64,000 nt of DNA from Linyphia triangularis (lineage: Eukaryota > Arthropoda > Arachnida > Araneae > Linyphiidae), in assembly GCA_963978545.1 (NCBI GenBank), contig OZ021727.1, forward strand, positions 14,768,743-14,832,742, given 5' to 3'. Positions 46,959-57,000 of this stretch are shown here, one piece after another. The notes beneath the pieces were generated by a model. That model did not search any database and was not told the origin of the DNA. It saw only the letters and a list, made by a program, of their open reading frames with translations. The translations under genes and the position numbers were made by a program. Within the stretch, counting starts at the first letter, position 1, and each line of letters begins with the position of its first letter.

Positions 46959-46978
46959 TTTGTGGCCACCCTGTTTTA

Positions 46979-47440
46979 TGTTAAATGAAGTACTTAAAAA
47001 AAAAAAAATCTTATCCAAGTACATGGAATTCTTAATTTGAAACGTTATTTTGTCTTTTGAACTTAAGAAAATTTTTGGCTACAAATGATATTATTGAAGG
47101 AATTTTTAGTAGTTCAAAAGCATGTCCTTTTCAATTAGTTAACTACTTCTTGAGTTCATAGAATTTGAAACTTTTTCAAAGTTGTATTTCTTTAACTGTT
47201 TTCGTTTTTAAGCTCATTTTTGGTGTTGCAATTTTTACAAATTTCCATAAACTTTAAAACACAAGATAAGGCCTTATAAATTTCCCATTAGCTCAATTTG
47301 GTGTTTCTTTGTGGTTAAACACGGCATTGAGCCCTCGGCTAGGATTTCTGGAGCTTGAATTGTCTTTTCGCAATGTCGTGTTGGAACAGGTATTCTGAAG
47401 ATGTTATCAAAGGTGCCTTCAGAAATAATTCATTCTGTTT
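46979..47440. other. Spacer
   Basis: No gene or element recognised. Confidence 0.5.
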
Positions 47441-47444
47441 TTAA

Positions 47445-47661
47445 CTTTTAACTGCTGTAAGCGGTCTGACAGACCCCGAGTCATTTTTTGTGGAATGCTT
47501 CCACCCCCTAAAATATCTCATCTTTGACTTTTATATTAATTTTTCTGATTCTATGTTTCTTAAACTTTAAACTGATGTTCATAAATTTGTTTGGCGCAGT
47601 ATGGACCATATGTTGCTCTTGCGCAAAAAACCTCAAACCAACCAACCACAGCAGTTAAAGG
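47445..47661. mobile_element. piggyBac-like MITE, 217 bp
   Basis: The ends CTTTTAACTGCTGT and ACAGCAGTTAAAGG are inverted repeats matching at 13 of 14 positions. TTAA lies immediately outside both (47441-47444, 47662-47665), the target of piggyBac transposons. GCGGTCTGACAGACC just inside the left end is a small palindrome of the kind found in piggyBac subterminal regions. It has no coding capacity. Confidence 0.75.
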
Positions 47662-48375
47662 TTAATTAAGTGATTGTTGTTGTTTCAATGAGAATAAAAC
47701 TCGTCGGGTAAAAATAGGTAGTATAAATTTATCTGATAATTATTCTAATGAAAGTAACTGTCTTTTGAATTCTAAATTTCCAATGCTGATAACGTACTTT
47801 ATATCAGATAATGATTCCTGTCTCCGTGTGTTCGCCTTGTTTTTGATCTGGTATAATTAAAACCGATTTCATGAAAAAGTTTTTGGGCTCGTTGATTCAA
47901 AAATTGTTACTCTACCAAAAATTTGTTTTTTTTATGTTAAGGAACCACCATGGAAGGTAATATAATTAGCATCTGAATTTGCATCATTCTATTTACACAT
48001 TTTATGCTGTTCGGTAGAATAGATTTTCAATAGTTTGTCAGATGACGTTTCTTGAAATATATTCTCTGTTTCATATTATCGAATTGGTATTTCTTGATAT
48101 ACAGTACATCTCAAAACTATAGGCACATGCAGAAAATTTCAATAAAAGCAACGTTGTAATTTAAACAACAAAAGACAATCTGTATTTATAAAAGTTATTC
48201 TACGAAAAATTACAAACTAATTGAAGAAAGTGTAAATGTTAGTGTCTCGTAACCATAGACACAAACGGTTTTGATATTTTACACATCTACAATTTTTAAG
48301 AAAATATTTAATGGTCCCTTAAAAAATATTTAACCATTCCTCATTAAAAATTACTTTATATACATGATCTTGCAT

Positions 48376-48377
<2 letters not shown>

Positions 48378-48451
<74 letters not shown>
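48378..48451. repeat. (TA)n microsatellite
   Basis: About 37 TA dinucleotides; followed by a 28-base T-run at 48627-48654. Confidence 0.95.
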
Positions 48452-48460
<9 letters not shown>

Positions 48461-48789
48461 TTTTCATGAATTATAGTGGTATTCATACCACGAATTGTAT
48501 AATACCGCCTTCAAGTAATATTTTAAAGAAATACTAGGTTCTATTTTGGTAAATTTTCTGAGTTAAAAAAATCCAATACTTCTGCAGAATATAAATACTT
48601 CTGCAGATTGTGGCCCATTTGAAATGTTTTTTTTTTTTTTTTTTTTTTTTTTTTATTTCTTTCAAGAATAGTTTTCGTAGCATTTTCCTGTAAGCAATAC
48701 TTTCATGAGTTTCAACTTTTTTTTAATAATAACATCTTTTCAAATTGCAACAGGTTAGGTGATTTATCTCAAAGGCATATTTTATTGAC

Positions 48790-48983
48790 AGTACTTTTAA
48801 TATGCATCAATATTCTTGATTTAAGTTATTTTTTTTCTTGGCCTTCAAGTATGTTTTTTTCTCTTTTGAAATTGCACGTGAATCTTTCACAATCTGTTAA
48901 ATTTCTTTAGTTAACTTTCCATTGTCGTTTAGCCTTGAAATATTTATTGTTTCATCTGTGAGAATATTTTTAGCTTTTGCCAT
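48790..48983 (-). pseudogene. Tc1-like transposase N-terminal fragment
   Basis: From ATG 48983 the minus strand reads MAKAKNILTDETINISRLND, then NGKLTKEI, stop, QIVKDSRAISKEKKTYLKAK. The pattern (basic start, L-T-D-E, then N-G-K-L-T-K-E-I and S-R) matches the first helix-turn-helix of Tc1/Tc3 transposases. The catalytic domain is missing. Confidence 0.5.
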
Positions 48984-49199
48984 TGCGACAGCGGATTTAA
49001 AAAGAACCTAGAGATTGGAATTTTGAAACTGGAGGCAAATAAAAAAAATAATTTAAAAGTAGACAATGTCAAATCGAAATATTGTTGCCAGATATTGGCT
49101 AGCTTAAAAAATACCTATACAAATTTGCATACAGTAATAAATAATATATATTAACAGATGTAAATAAATATGTCCATAGTTATGATAAAGTAATATTTC

Positions 49200-50211
49200 G
49201 TTTTTCTTTCAATTTGAATATTAAAATTGTAATTTTTTTGTTGGAGAACTTTTATAAAATTTTATAATACAGATTGTTCTTCATTTTTGAATTAGACTCA
49301 TTGCTTTTACAATTGCAATTTTTTTTTTTTTTTTGTGTAGTCTTGAGACGGACAAATTGCGTTAAAATATTGCGTTTTCCTGGAAATTTTCCTATTTGTT
49401 TTTCTCATCTTCGATAATGCTGTCACATATATTCTTTAAAGATTACAATAGTGAATACAAGGACTGCAACTCAATTATTTATTGCTTCTTCTTTTTGAAC
49501 AATTAGGCTCTTATCTAATTGAAACTCCAATTTATCTTCGAAAACCAGTGTTTTTGAGTGTATTGCCTCACATCAACTAGTACAAAATTTAGTATCTTTT
49601 TAATTTTTCTGAAGTATTTTTCTTGAACTTTTCCCAATTTTCATTTCTTATCATGTCTTGCTATGTTGCCAAACTTAGTTATCTAAAAGTGAATAGTCCA
49701 CTCCTTCGAACGTACAAGATGAAAAAATACTCTTGGTGACTTCTTTCCTCCCATTCATTCCTGTCTCCATCCTATTTTTCCAAAAGTCGTTTTTTCAGTC
49801 AACAGTTAATACTACCATTCCAACTTGGAATGTCACCCTCCCCCTCTGCCCTTCTCTCCTTAAATGGAGTGTAGGGATATTTTTTCCTTATAGTCCTCTA
49901 TGGTTAAAACTCAAAAATCGGTTTCAACTTATTAAATTCCGATGCAAATCTCTTCAGTTCAAATTATTTTTCTCAATTCAATTTATTTTCTAAAATGGTG
50001 TGAAATGTTTTGTAGCAATGACTTGTGGTGAGATTTTCTGCTATATTTGCATCTTGAAGAGGTAAATATTTCACCAGTCTGTGCATAATTGAAATCCCGT
50101 GACTTAATTAAATTATCTCCAGGTCTCTGGTTCTCAGATGTACTTGATTGAATATTGAGTAATTCATTTATAATTTAATTATTTTTCGTGACAATGCAAT
50201 CCTTTTTCTAG
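49200..50211. other. Spacer
   Basis: An 86-codon frame at 49733-49993 is a phenylalanine/leucine-rich compositional peptide without domain. Nothing else supported. Confidence 0.5.
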
Positions 50212-50442
50212 AGCATTACTTCGTGGACAAGACTGGATGACGATCTAATTGGATTAGAGAAGATGATGGGATTTTCGGAAAGAAGGAATGGATTTTGTAA
50301 CATTTATAGAAGCAAAACAAACACTTTTGTTATCCGATGTCAAGAAATGCGAACAATCCAAGTCGAACATAGTTGCGATCAACAATTACACACAATGATA
50401 ACTATTTATTGTGAACCTAACTCTTATTTGTTGTCGTTGTGA
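50212..50442 (+). CDS. Candidate terminal exon of an unidentified gene
   Basis: An acceptor with a pyrimidine tract (CCTTTTTCTAG) precedes 76 open codons, SITSWTRLDDDLIGLEKMMG, FSERRNGFCNIYRSKTN and on to a TGA at 50440. AATAAA follows 44 bases later, with a GT-rich stretch behind it, the layout of a last exon and poly(A) site. The phase (0) would suit the exon ending at 20043, but a 30-kb intron is required and other exons probably intervene. No domain is recognised. Confidence 0.35.
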   Translation, partial: SITSWTRLDDDLIGLEKMMGFSERRNGFCNIYRSKTNTFVIRCQEMRTIQVEHSCDQQLHTMITIYCEPNSYLLSL

Positions 50443-50485
50443 ATCAATTAATTTTTTTTACATAATTACTTTTGACAAACCAACT

Positions 50486-50491
50486 AATAAA
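50486..50491 (+). terminator. Possible poly(A) signal AATAAA
   Basis: AATAAA followed within 10 bases by TGTGAGTGTTGTTGTCTC, a GU-rich downstream element. It is meaningful only if the exon at 50212 is real. Confidence 0.35.
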
Positions 50492-50607
50492 TCTTGTGAG
50501 TGTTGTTGTCTCATTTATACCTGTAAGTGGTAACCGCATACCACTGTCACGTAAAAACGTGGTTTTCAGAATGGACCTTTTAATTTCTTAAACTGCATCG
50601 TATTTAG

Positions 50608-50658
50608 GCTGCTAAAGCACCATTCGGAACTGGTGTTAACGGTGTTATTTGCTTACCT
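50608..50658 (+). CDS. Possible 51-base microexon
   Basis: TTTAG precedes and a consensus donor CCT|GTAAGTG follows. One frame reads AAKAPFGTGVNGVICLP and another is also open. Splice signals are good, but there is no context to place it. Confidence 0.2.
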
Positions 50659-50659
50659 G

Positions 50660-51734
50660 TAAGTGAGAATATTCAGTATAATTTTTTTTTTTTAATTTTT
50701 AATAAATGGCTATACTCATTTTGTAGAATTAATATATGCATTGAACATGGAGATTATACTAGAGATAACAAAATTTTCGATAGAACAGAGTATATCGATA
50801 AATATTTATGCAATTAAATATTTAAATTTGTGAAGTGAAACCGGATGGTAATGACATTTCAATATTATGTGGTTTCTTCGAAAGATTCATCAGAAGAGAA
50901 GCCATTAAATAATATTTTTTTTTCTCGATTGAAAAAATTCGCTAAAAGCGATTTCGGAAGAAGAGTGAATAAATAATAGCAGTTGAGAATATGATTTTGT
51001 TGAAAACAGACGACTTATAAATTCTCTCTTTACATCACTTACTATGCAAATCAATATTTTGCGTTTAAAAATTGGACAAATTTGTATCAATTCAGAAACT
51101 GTAGTGCTGCCATTTTACTTTCAAATTTTAATAGCACTCTACCACCGCTTTTTTAGAAAAAGTTCAAAGGCTAATTTCAATTTCGTGTGGAATGACTACA
51201 ATAGTAATAAATCGGTAACTTCTTAAAATTGAGATACAATTGGTAATAAAATATAAAGAAAATTTTATTAAATATATTTACAAAATTTATGTATTTAAAT
51301 TGCGATACAAAAGGGCAAAAGTTTGTTAATAAAATATCTTTACTATGACTAATTTTCGAATTTCGCCCAAATTTTATTACTTGCACAGAAGTAGCAAGGG
51401 TAGGAATTAATCAAAATACCTTAAGTTAATAATGCCACGTAGTGCTGCCATCTAGTATCGTAAAATGGCAATGTAAGTAAAGTAGCTTTTTTTATATATA
51501 TATATATATCATACAACACCTTTATAGTTTGAAGTTCCAGTTGAAATGTGCAAATGATTGGAAATTATTTCGTTTGCAGTTCCTCGAAAGAAAAGGCTTA
51601 TTTAATACTAAAAATTCTGCATAGATGGGTACACAATTCTACTAATGTGTCCAGATTTTTTTTTTCTTTTTTCAAATCAAATTTTGTAGTACAATTCTGG
51701 TAAATACGCGTCATGAGAGGGAAAATTACAATAA
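50660..51734. other. AT-rich spacer
   Basis: Nothing supported. Confidence 0.5.
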
Positions 51735-51990
51735 CGGGGTGGCCACAGAACTGGGAAATTCTGAGGAGGTATTCAAATTTTTTTTTAAATAGGGGAAATT
51801 TTGTATTGTCCACGGTCATCCATATTATAGCGCTATTAGCATGGAGATTTGTAGTGATGAGGCGGAATAATTAAATCTTTTCAGTACTAGTAAATCAATT
51901 AATTCTTTAACATGTTCTATTTGATCAGGTTGTCTAGACATCTGAAAAACCTGAGGAAATGTGAAAAAATAGCAAAAAAAAAAAATTGTC
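51735..51990 (+). mobile_element. GTGGCCAC MITE, copy E (deleted)
   Basis: It starts CGGGGTGGCCACAGAACTGG and includes CATTAGCATGGAGATTTGTAG-like and TCAGGTTGTCTAGACATCTG landmarks, but lacks internal pieces and the right end. Confidence 0.65.
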
Positions 51991-53942
51991 AGTTTTAAAG
52001 CATTGAATTTAGAAGGCAGGGCAGAAAGGGGACATAAAATCGTCTCGGTGATATTAGATTTTTGGACGGCCCAAATTTTCAAACTAATTAATGATATTTT
52101 AATGATTAAAGGTCTAATAATTATGTAATAGGGTAATCCGTATTCTTCTTTTATTTTTATTCAATTCTAAATGTTTCGAAAATGCCATAAACACCAAAAT
52201 GTCTGCTAAATGCCCGTTTTGAATTTTGCCGACTCGTATTCCTGTAGTAAAGTTTAAGTAGAAAAGTCGCCGAATTTTTTTTAAAAATTTCTTATGAATA
52301 GGACCAATTTTAATCACAATGAAATTTCATAGACATTTTAAAATGTTTCGGAATTTTAAAATTTGTCAATTGACAATATTTTCGCAAGGTAATTTTTTGA
52401 CTAAGTGCCAAAATCATTGAATTTAAACGTCAAGATAAGAACATTTTAATAAAATTCTACTAAAAATTTAACTTTTAGTCTTTTTTTATTGAAATTCCAT
52501 TCTATCCCATAACTTATGTGAAGTTGACTGATTAAACATTTTTTTTTTCTCAAGTGTAAGGTAACTTGAGTCATCACCGTTGGAATGAAGCAATATGAAA
52601 ATACAATTCTCCAGAAATCGAGTTTGTAACTAGAAAATTAAAAAACATGTCACACATGAAGCTTATTTAAAATAAAACGCTGCCTAGCCTAAAGACGTTT
52701 GTGACAAACATTTTAAAAAATGAATGCCTTTTCCCCGAATGTAGCTGTTTTCTGTGACGTATTTTTAAACGAGCATATAGGAAACTTGAAATCCAATTTC
52801 AAGTTTCCTATGTACCAGACCAGTAAGTGTGTGTATAGCTTTCAATTGAAAACATTGTATAAGATGACTTGTACCCAATGAAGGACAACATTTTGAATTG
52901 CAAACTTGTGAAATAAATTCTGTGAGTGAAGTTTCGAAGTTCATTGTGGTTACCTTCATTGCGACTAAAATTTTAAGTTTATTGCGTGACAATTTGGAAA
53001 TAAAAGCCTTTTTTTCTCGTTTGAAAATAAAATTATCTAGTAAGTAGATGTATTGATATTTGCTTAAAACTTGTGATAGAATGTACTTTAGTGTGTTTGC
53101 AGTGGGTCACATGTTTCAGAAGAGAAGAACTTTAAACTGTTAAATACTTGCATTTTGGGTAAAGTTCTGGTTAGAATTATCGTTCCCCCTTTTTTTTTTC
53201 ATTTTGCACCAAGTATGGTTACCCGACGCCTATATGGTTCCACTACAACTTGGCATCCATTTTGACAAACCTGTAGTTCAATTCGACTTGGCGGCATTTT
53301 GCAAAGTCGCCAGGGGGGGGGGGGGGCGTGCATACAGTCTATTTTAACCATAATTCCAAGTTCAGTACGGACTTTGCACCAAGGTGAATTTTACCGAAAA
53401 AATGGTAGCCCCACCATTTTTTTTAATAACAGGTGAACTACCTATTGTTGCCATAATCTGGCGCGGTTTTACGTAGTAAACAATTCTTTCTGTAGACTTG
53501 GAATTTCAACCAAATTTTGTGCAAAAAAACCCACCAAATTCTAAAGATTAAATTTATAACTACTATATTAATGTTACAACATTTGTATTTCTGCTTTGTT
53601 CTAGTTCTCTGTTAAATAATTTAACAAATAAGATTTTTATAAGTTAGTTAAGATTTTTTAGTCTGTGGTTTAAAATAGAAAATGCAGGTGTTAAAGTTCA
53701 ATTTTATTCTTTGTAAACACATTTTGAAAAATTGGATTACTTATACCCGTTAAAATTGATACTTGATAGATCGAAATATTTTGCTTTTAAGGTATACCTT
53801 TTTTTTCAGCTTCATTCGAATTAATGCTTAACTTTCGATAGTATTTGCTTTTAGGTACAAAATGTAAAATTATTGTAATTTTTAAATTTTACTTTGTTAC
53901 AGTTGTGCCTGTTAAGTTAATTTTGTGTTATTAATATTTCAG
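51991..53942. other. Region upstream of ABCB8
   Basis: No coding exon recognised. It holds a perfect hairpin (52777-52811) and a GC-richer patch with a G-run (53210-53540). A non-coding first exon and promoter of ABCB8 could lie here, because the first coding exon is preceded by an acceptor-like TTAATATTTCAG at 53931-53942. Confidence 0.4.
52777..52811. repeat. Perfect hairpin, 16-bp arms and 3-base loop
   Basis: ATAGGAAACTTGAAAT and ATTTCAAGTTTCCTAT are exact reverse complements separated by CCA. Confidence 0.95.
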
Positions 53943-53948
53943 ATAAGA

Positions 53949-54025
53949 ATGAACTGTATATTAAAAAATGTTAGGTTTGAAAGAATTTTCCGTTCAACCA
54001 TAAAAGACATTTTATACAATTACAG
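53949..54025 (+). CDS. ABCB8: ABCB8 coding exon 1 (residues 1-25)
   Basis: It starts [20 protein letters not shown], an amphipathic basic start typical of mitochondrial import. Donor CAG|GTAAGA. An acceptor-like CAG just before (53940-53942) implies an upstream non-coding exon. A downstream in-frame Met at 54890 is the alternative start. Confidence 0.7.
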
Positions 54026-57000
54026 GTAAGAGTAATTCCAGAAATTATTTAGATCATATGCAACTATATTTATCTTTAACAACAATTTATATTGTATTTT
54101 GTACTTCAAATATGAATCTTAAGAAGTAATGCTTGTGTTTATACACATGTTACTCTATTTATTCAATTCTGTTACCCATACCTGGTTTTTGGTTGAGCAA
54201 TATATAATTTGAATACTTTAAAATTCAAAAGCTTTATTGTTTTACATATATCTACTTATGTTTTTTTTTATTAATTAGCCTGTTTTTGTATGATGCTTTT
54301 AAGTTTCAGCTGTTATATAGATTTCCTATTGAGAGATTTCTATAAATTTCATATTATAAGATATTGATTTGTGAATGACTTTTTTTTTTAATCATATATG
54401 ATCTCTACATTTTGCAATATTATTGCAACTTTTAACTCTGTGGAACGCGCACCCTGAGAGGTCTTCCTACTTACTGCTTTGTCGCCCATCTTTGCCTGCC
54501 TTAGATATAAAGAAACGTTTGATACTTCCTCAATTCAAATGTTATGGAATTCCTTAACTAAAAACAAGTAACAAATATTATGTTTTCGCTGTAAATTACA
54601 TAAAAACCTCTCTGATCGATTGCGTGTTCCAAAGTGATTTTTTGATTGTGCATACCCGAGGGTTAAATTAAACACTGAATACAACATATTTCTCTGTTCT
54701 TTTTAAATCTAAAGCTTGGTATGCCAATTCCCAGCATCTTTATAAAGTTTAAAATAGTGTTAGTTTACATTTCATTGAAATAAAAGTTGCTTGGTTTTGT
54801 TTTGAATTTAACTCATTTGATTTTTTTATTATAGGAATTCAAATCCCTTTTATACAAAAGGATGTTGTCAATATCAACAATGCAAGTTCATGTTTTCCAC
54901 AAGACTAATTAGAGAAGCCAAGAATGTTTTTAGGAAGTATACAAATACAGTTTCAAAGAAAATCGTAAAAAATTCAACTCTTTTTGGAAGTGCATTCAGT
55001 GCGTGTATATTCATCCCTTTGCGCACATCTTTTGTGTCATGTGAAGGACAACAAGCAGTACATTCAAGGCTGGTTGGTATCAATAGTTTAGAAAAACAGC
55101 ACCAAGATGCTAAGTTTGATTGGAAGAAATTTTTTACTATTGTGAGAAGTGAAGTTTGGTATATTCTGTGTGCTGTTTTGGTAAGACTTTAATTTAATAT
55201 TGTTCTGTGAATCAATAAATGAGCAACTACAGCATTTATTAAAATGACTTCATTTCTAAACTTCAAGTGATACTGCCTTCTGGCTGGATTACTGCGGGGT
55301 GAAAAATGTTGTTTTTTTTTTGGCAAATCTAATCTGATTTAGCAGCCAATTTTGTCTCATGCCACCAACATATCGCTAGTGGATATTTTTTAATCGATTG
55401 TTGAAATTAGGGACATTTGATCAGGGCACCCTGTATTATATTTGAAATATGAATGTTACTAATAAGATAATATAAATGTTACTAATAGCATAATTTTTGA
55501 GATCTCAAAACATTGAAAGGACATTTTAATTAATATTTTACTGACGAAGTAAAAAACTGCCAAGTGAGAAACTGGATTGTGCATCCTTTTTAGGAAGATT
55601 TTAATATTGTCAAACCCCGTTAACGCAAAGTCGATGGAGCTGCCGAAATTGTTCTCGTTAACCAAATTTCATGTTAAATGAATAAATTAATGTTAAGTTT
55701 TAAGTATAACTTTTACATCATGTTAAACACAGAGTGGCCACAGAACCGGGAAAACCTGGAAATCGGTTAAATGTCACGGAGCTTTCCGATTCTGGAAAAA
55801 ATCAGGGAAGTGTCAGGGAACTTTTTAAAATTTCGTGAAAATTAGGGAAATTTTGTATTGTTTAAGGCACGTTCATCCATATTTTGGCGCTATTTACTTG
55901 GGAGATTTGTAGTGGCAAATCATTGGAAGTTTAATGTTACGGAATAATTTAAATTTTTCATTACCAGCAAAACTATTTTTTAAAAAATTGCATATTATCT
56001 CTTTAACATGCATGTTCTATTTGATCAGAGTGTCTAGACATCTGGAAAACCTAAGAAAATTGGGAAATTTAAAAAAAGTTTGCCCTAAAATCAGGGAATT
56101 TTTTAGAAATCTGTCAGGGAAATCAGGGAACTTTTTTCCCTGAATTTTGTGGCCACTCTGCAAACAGGATTTCATGTTAAGTGATTTTGCATGAACAAGG
56201 TTTGACTGTACTGGCATATTGCTAAAATCTGATGAAGAATTTATCGACAAATCCAAACTAATTATTAAAACTGAATTTTAATCTTATCAAATTGCAACAA
56301 TTCTTGTTACTGTCAAACTTTTTAAATTCTTTTGTTATTGAATCTTTAAAGCTATTACTCCTTTTTACATTCTTTGTGAAGTTTTCTTTTGACAACAGAT
56401 ATTAATTATGTGCCCTGGTGCCTCAAGAGTCTAATTTCAATTCTTGGGGTGTCTGATAATATATGATGTAAATAGTTTCCCCCTTTTTTTGGATGACAGC
56501 CTGTAAACTTCTGGGAAAACATTCCACCAGGTTTTGATGAGTGGACTGAAATTTCTTAATGTTGTAGTTTACTACCTCCATTTTGGCAAACACATTTTGC
56601 ACTTATTGTTGCCACAGAATATGAACATGCTTTTATGTTAAGTTTGAAACTTTCTATTGTTACAATTATTTTTGTGAGTACGTCCATATTTATAAACCAA
56701 GTACATTTTCTAAATCAAGATAGTTGCTGCAGGAATTGTGAACTGTCACTCTTTTTACTGGCAGTAAGTTACGTAAAATAATTGCATAAAACATATTCTA
56801 GTTTTTATTTGTAGACTCATTAACCTTGTTAATTAATTTTTTTCAGAGTGCTCTTGTGGTCGCATTTCTAAACATCCGCATTCCAGTTGCTTTAGGTGAT
56901 ATGGTGAATGTAGTTTCCTCTTTTTTAAATGAAAATTCATATGAGAGAGATGCTGCTACATTTTTTAGTGAACTAAGAGAACCAGCTATACACCTTATTT

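Larger units (their letters stand above)
45314..46973 (+). mobile_element. GTGGCCAC MITE, copy D, interrupted by a hAT element
   Basis: It starts AAGAGTGGCCACAGAACC and ends GGCCACCCTG. TTTTA is duplicated at 45309-45313 and 46974-46978. The body up to 45752 matches the intact copies; the last bases (CACCCTG) are found only after the hAT element at 45753-46958 and its duplicated target. The true MITE length is therefore about 446 bp. Confidence 0.85.
48112..49190 (-). mobile_element. Second Tc1-like element with IR/DR ends, internally deleted
   Basis: The left end CAGTACATCTCAAAACTATA follows a TA (48110-48111), and TCTCGTAACCATAGACAC about 130 bp further in is a diverged direct repeat of it. 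The right end, read inward, is TACTTTATCATAACTATGGA. The middle of the transposase has been replaced by a TA microsatellite and a T-run. The right boundary is approximate. Confidence 0.6.

Noticed and set aside
49733..49993. 86-codon plus-strand frame as a gene
   Set aside because: Phenylalanine/leucine-rich peptide expected from T-rich sequence; no splice sites or domain.
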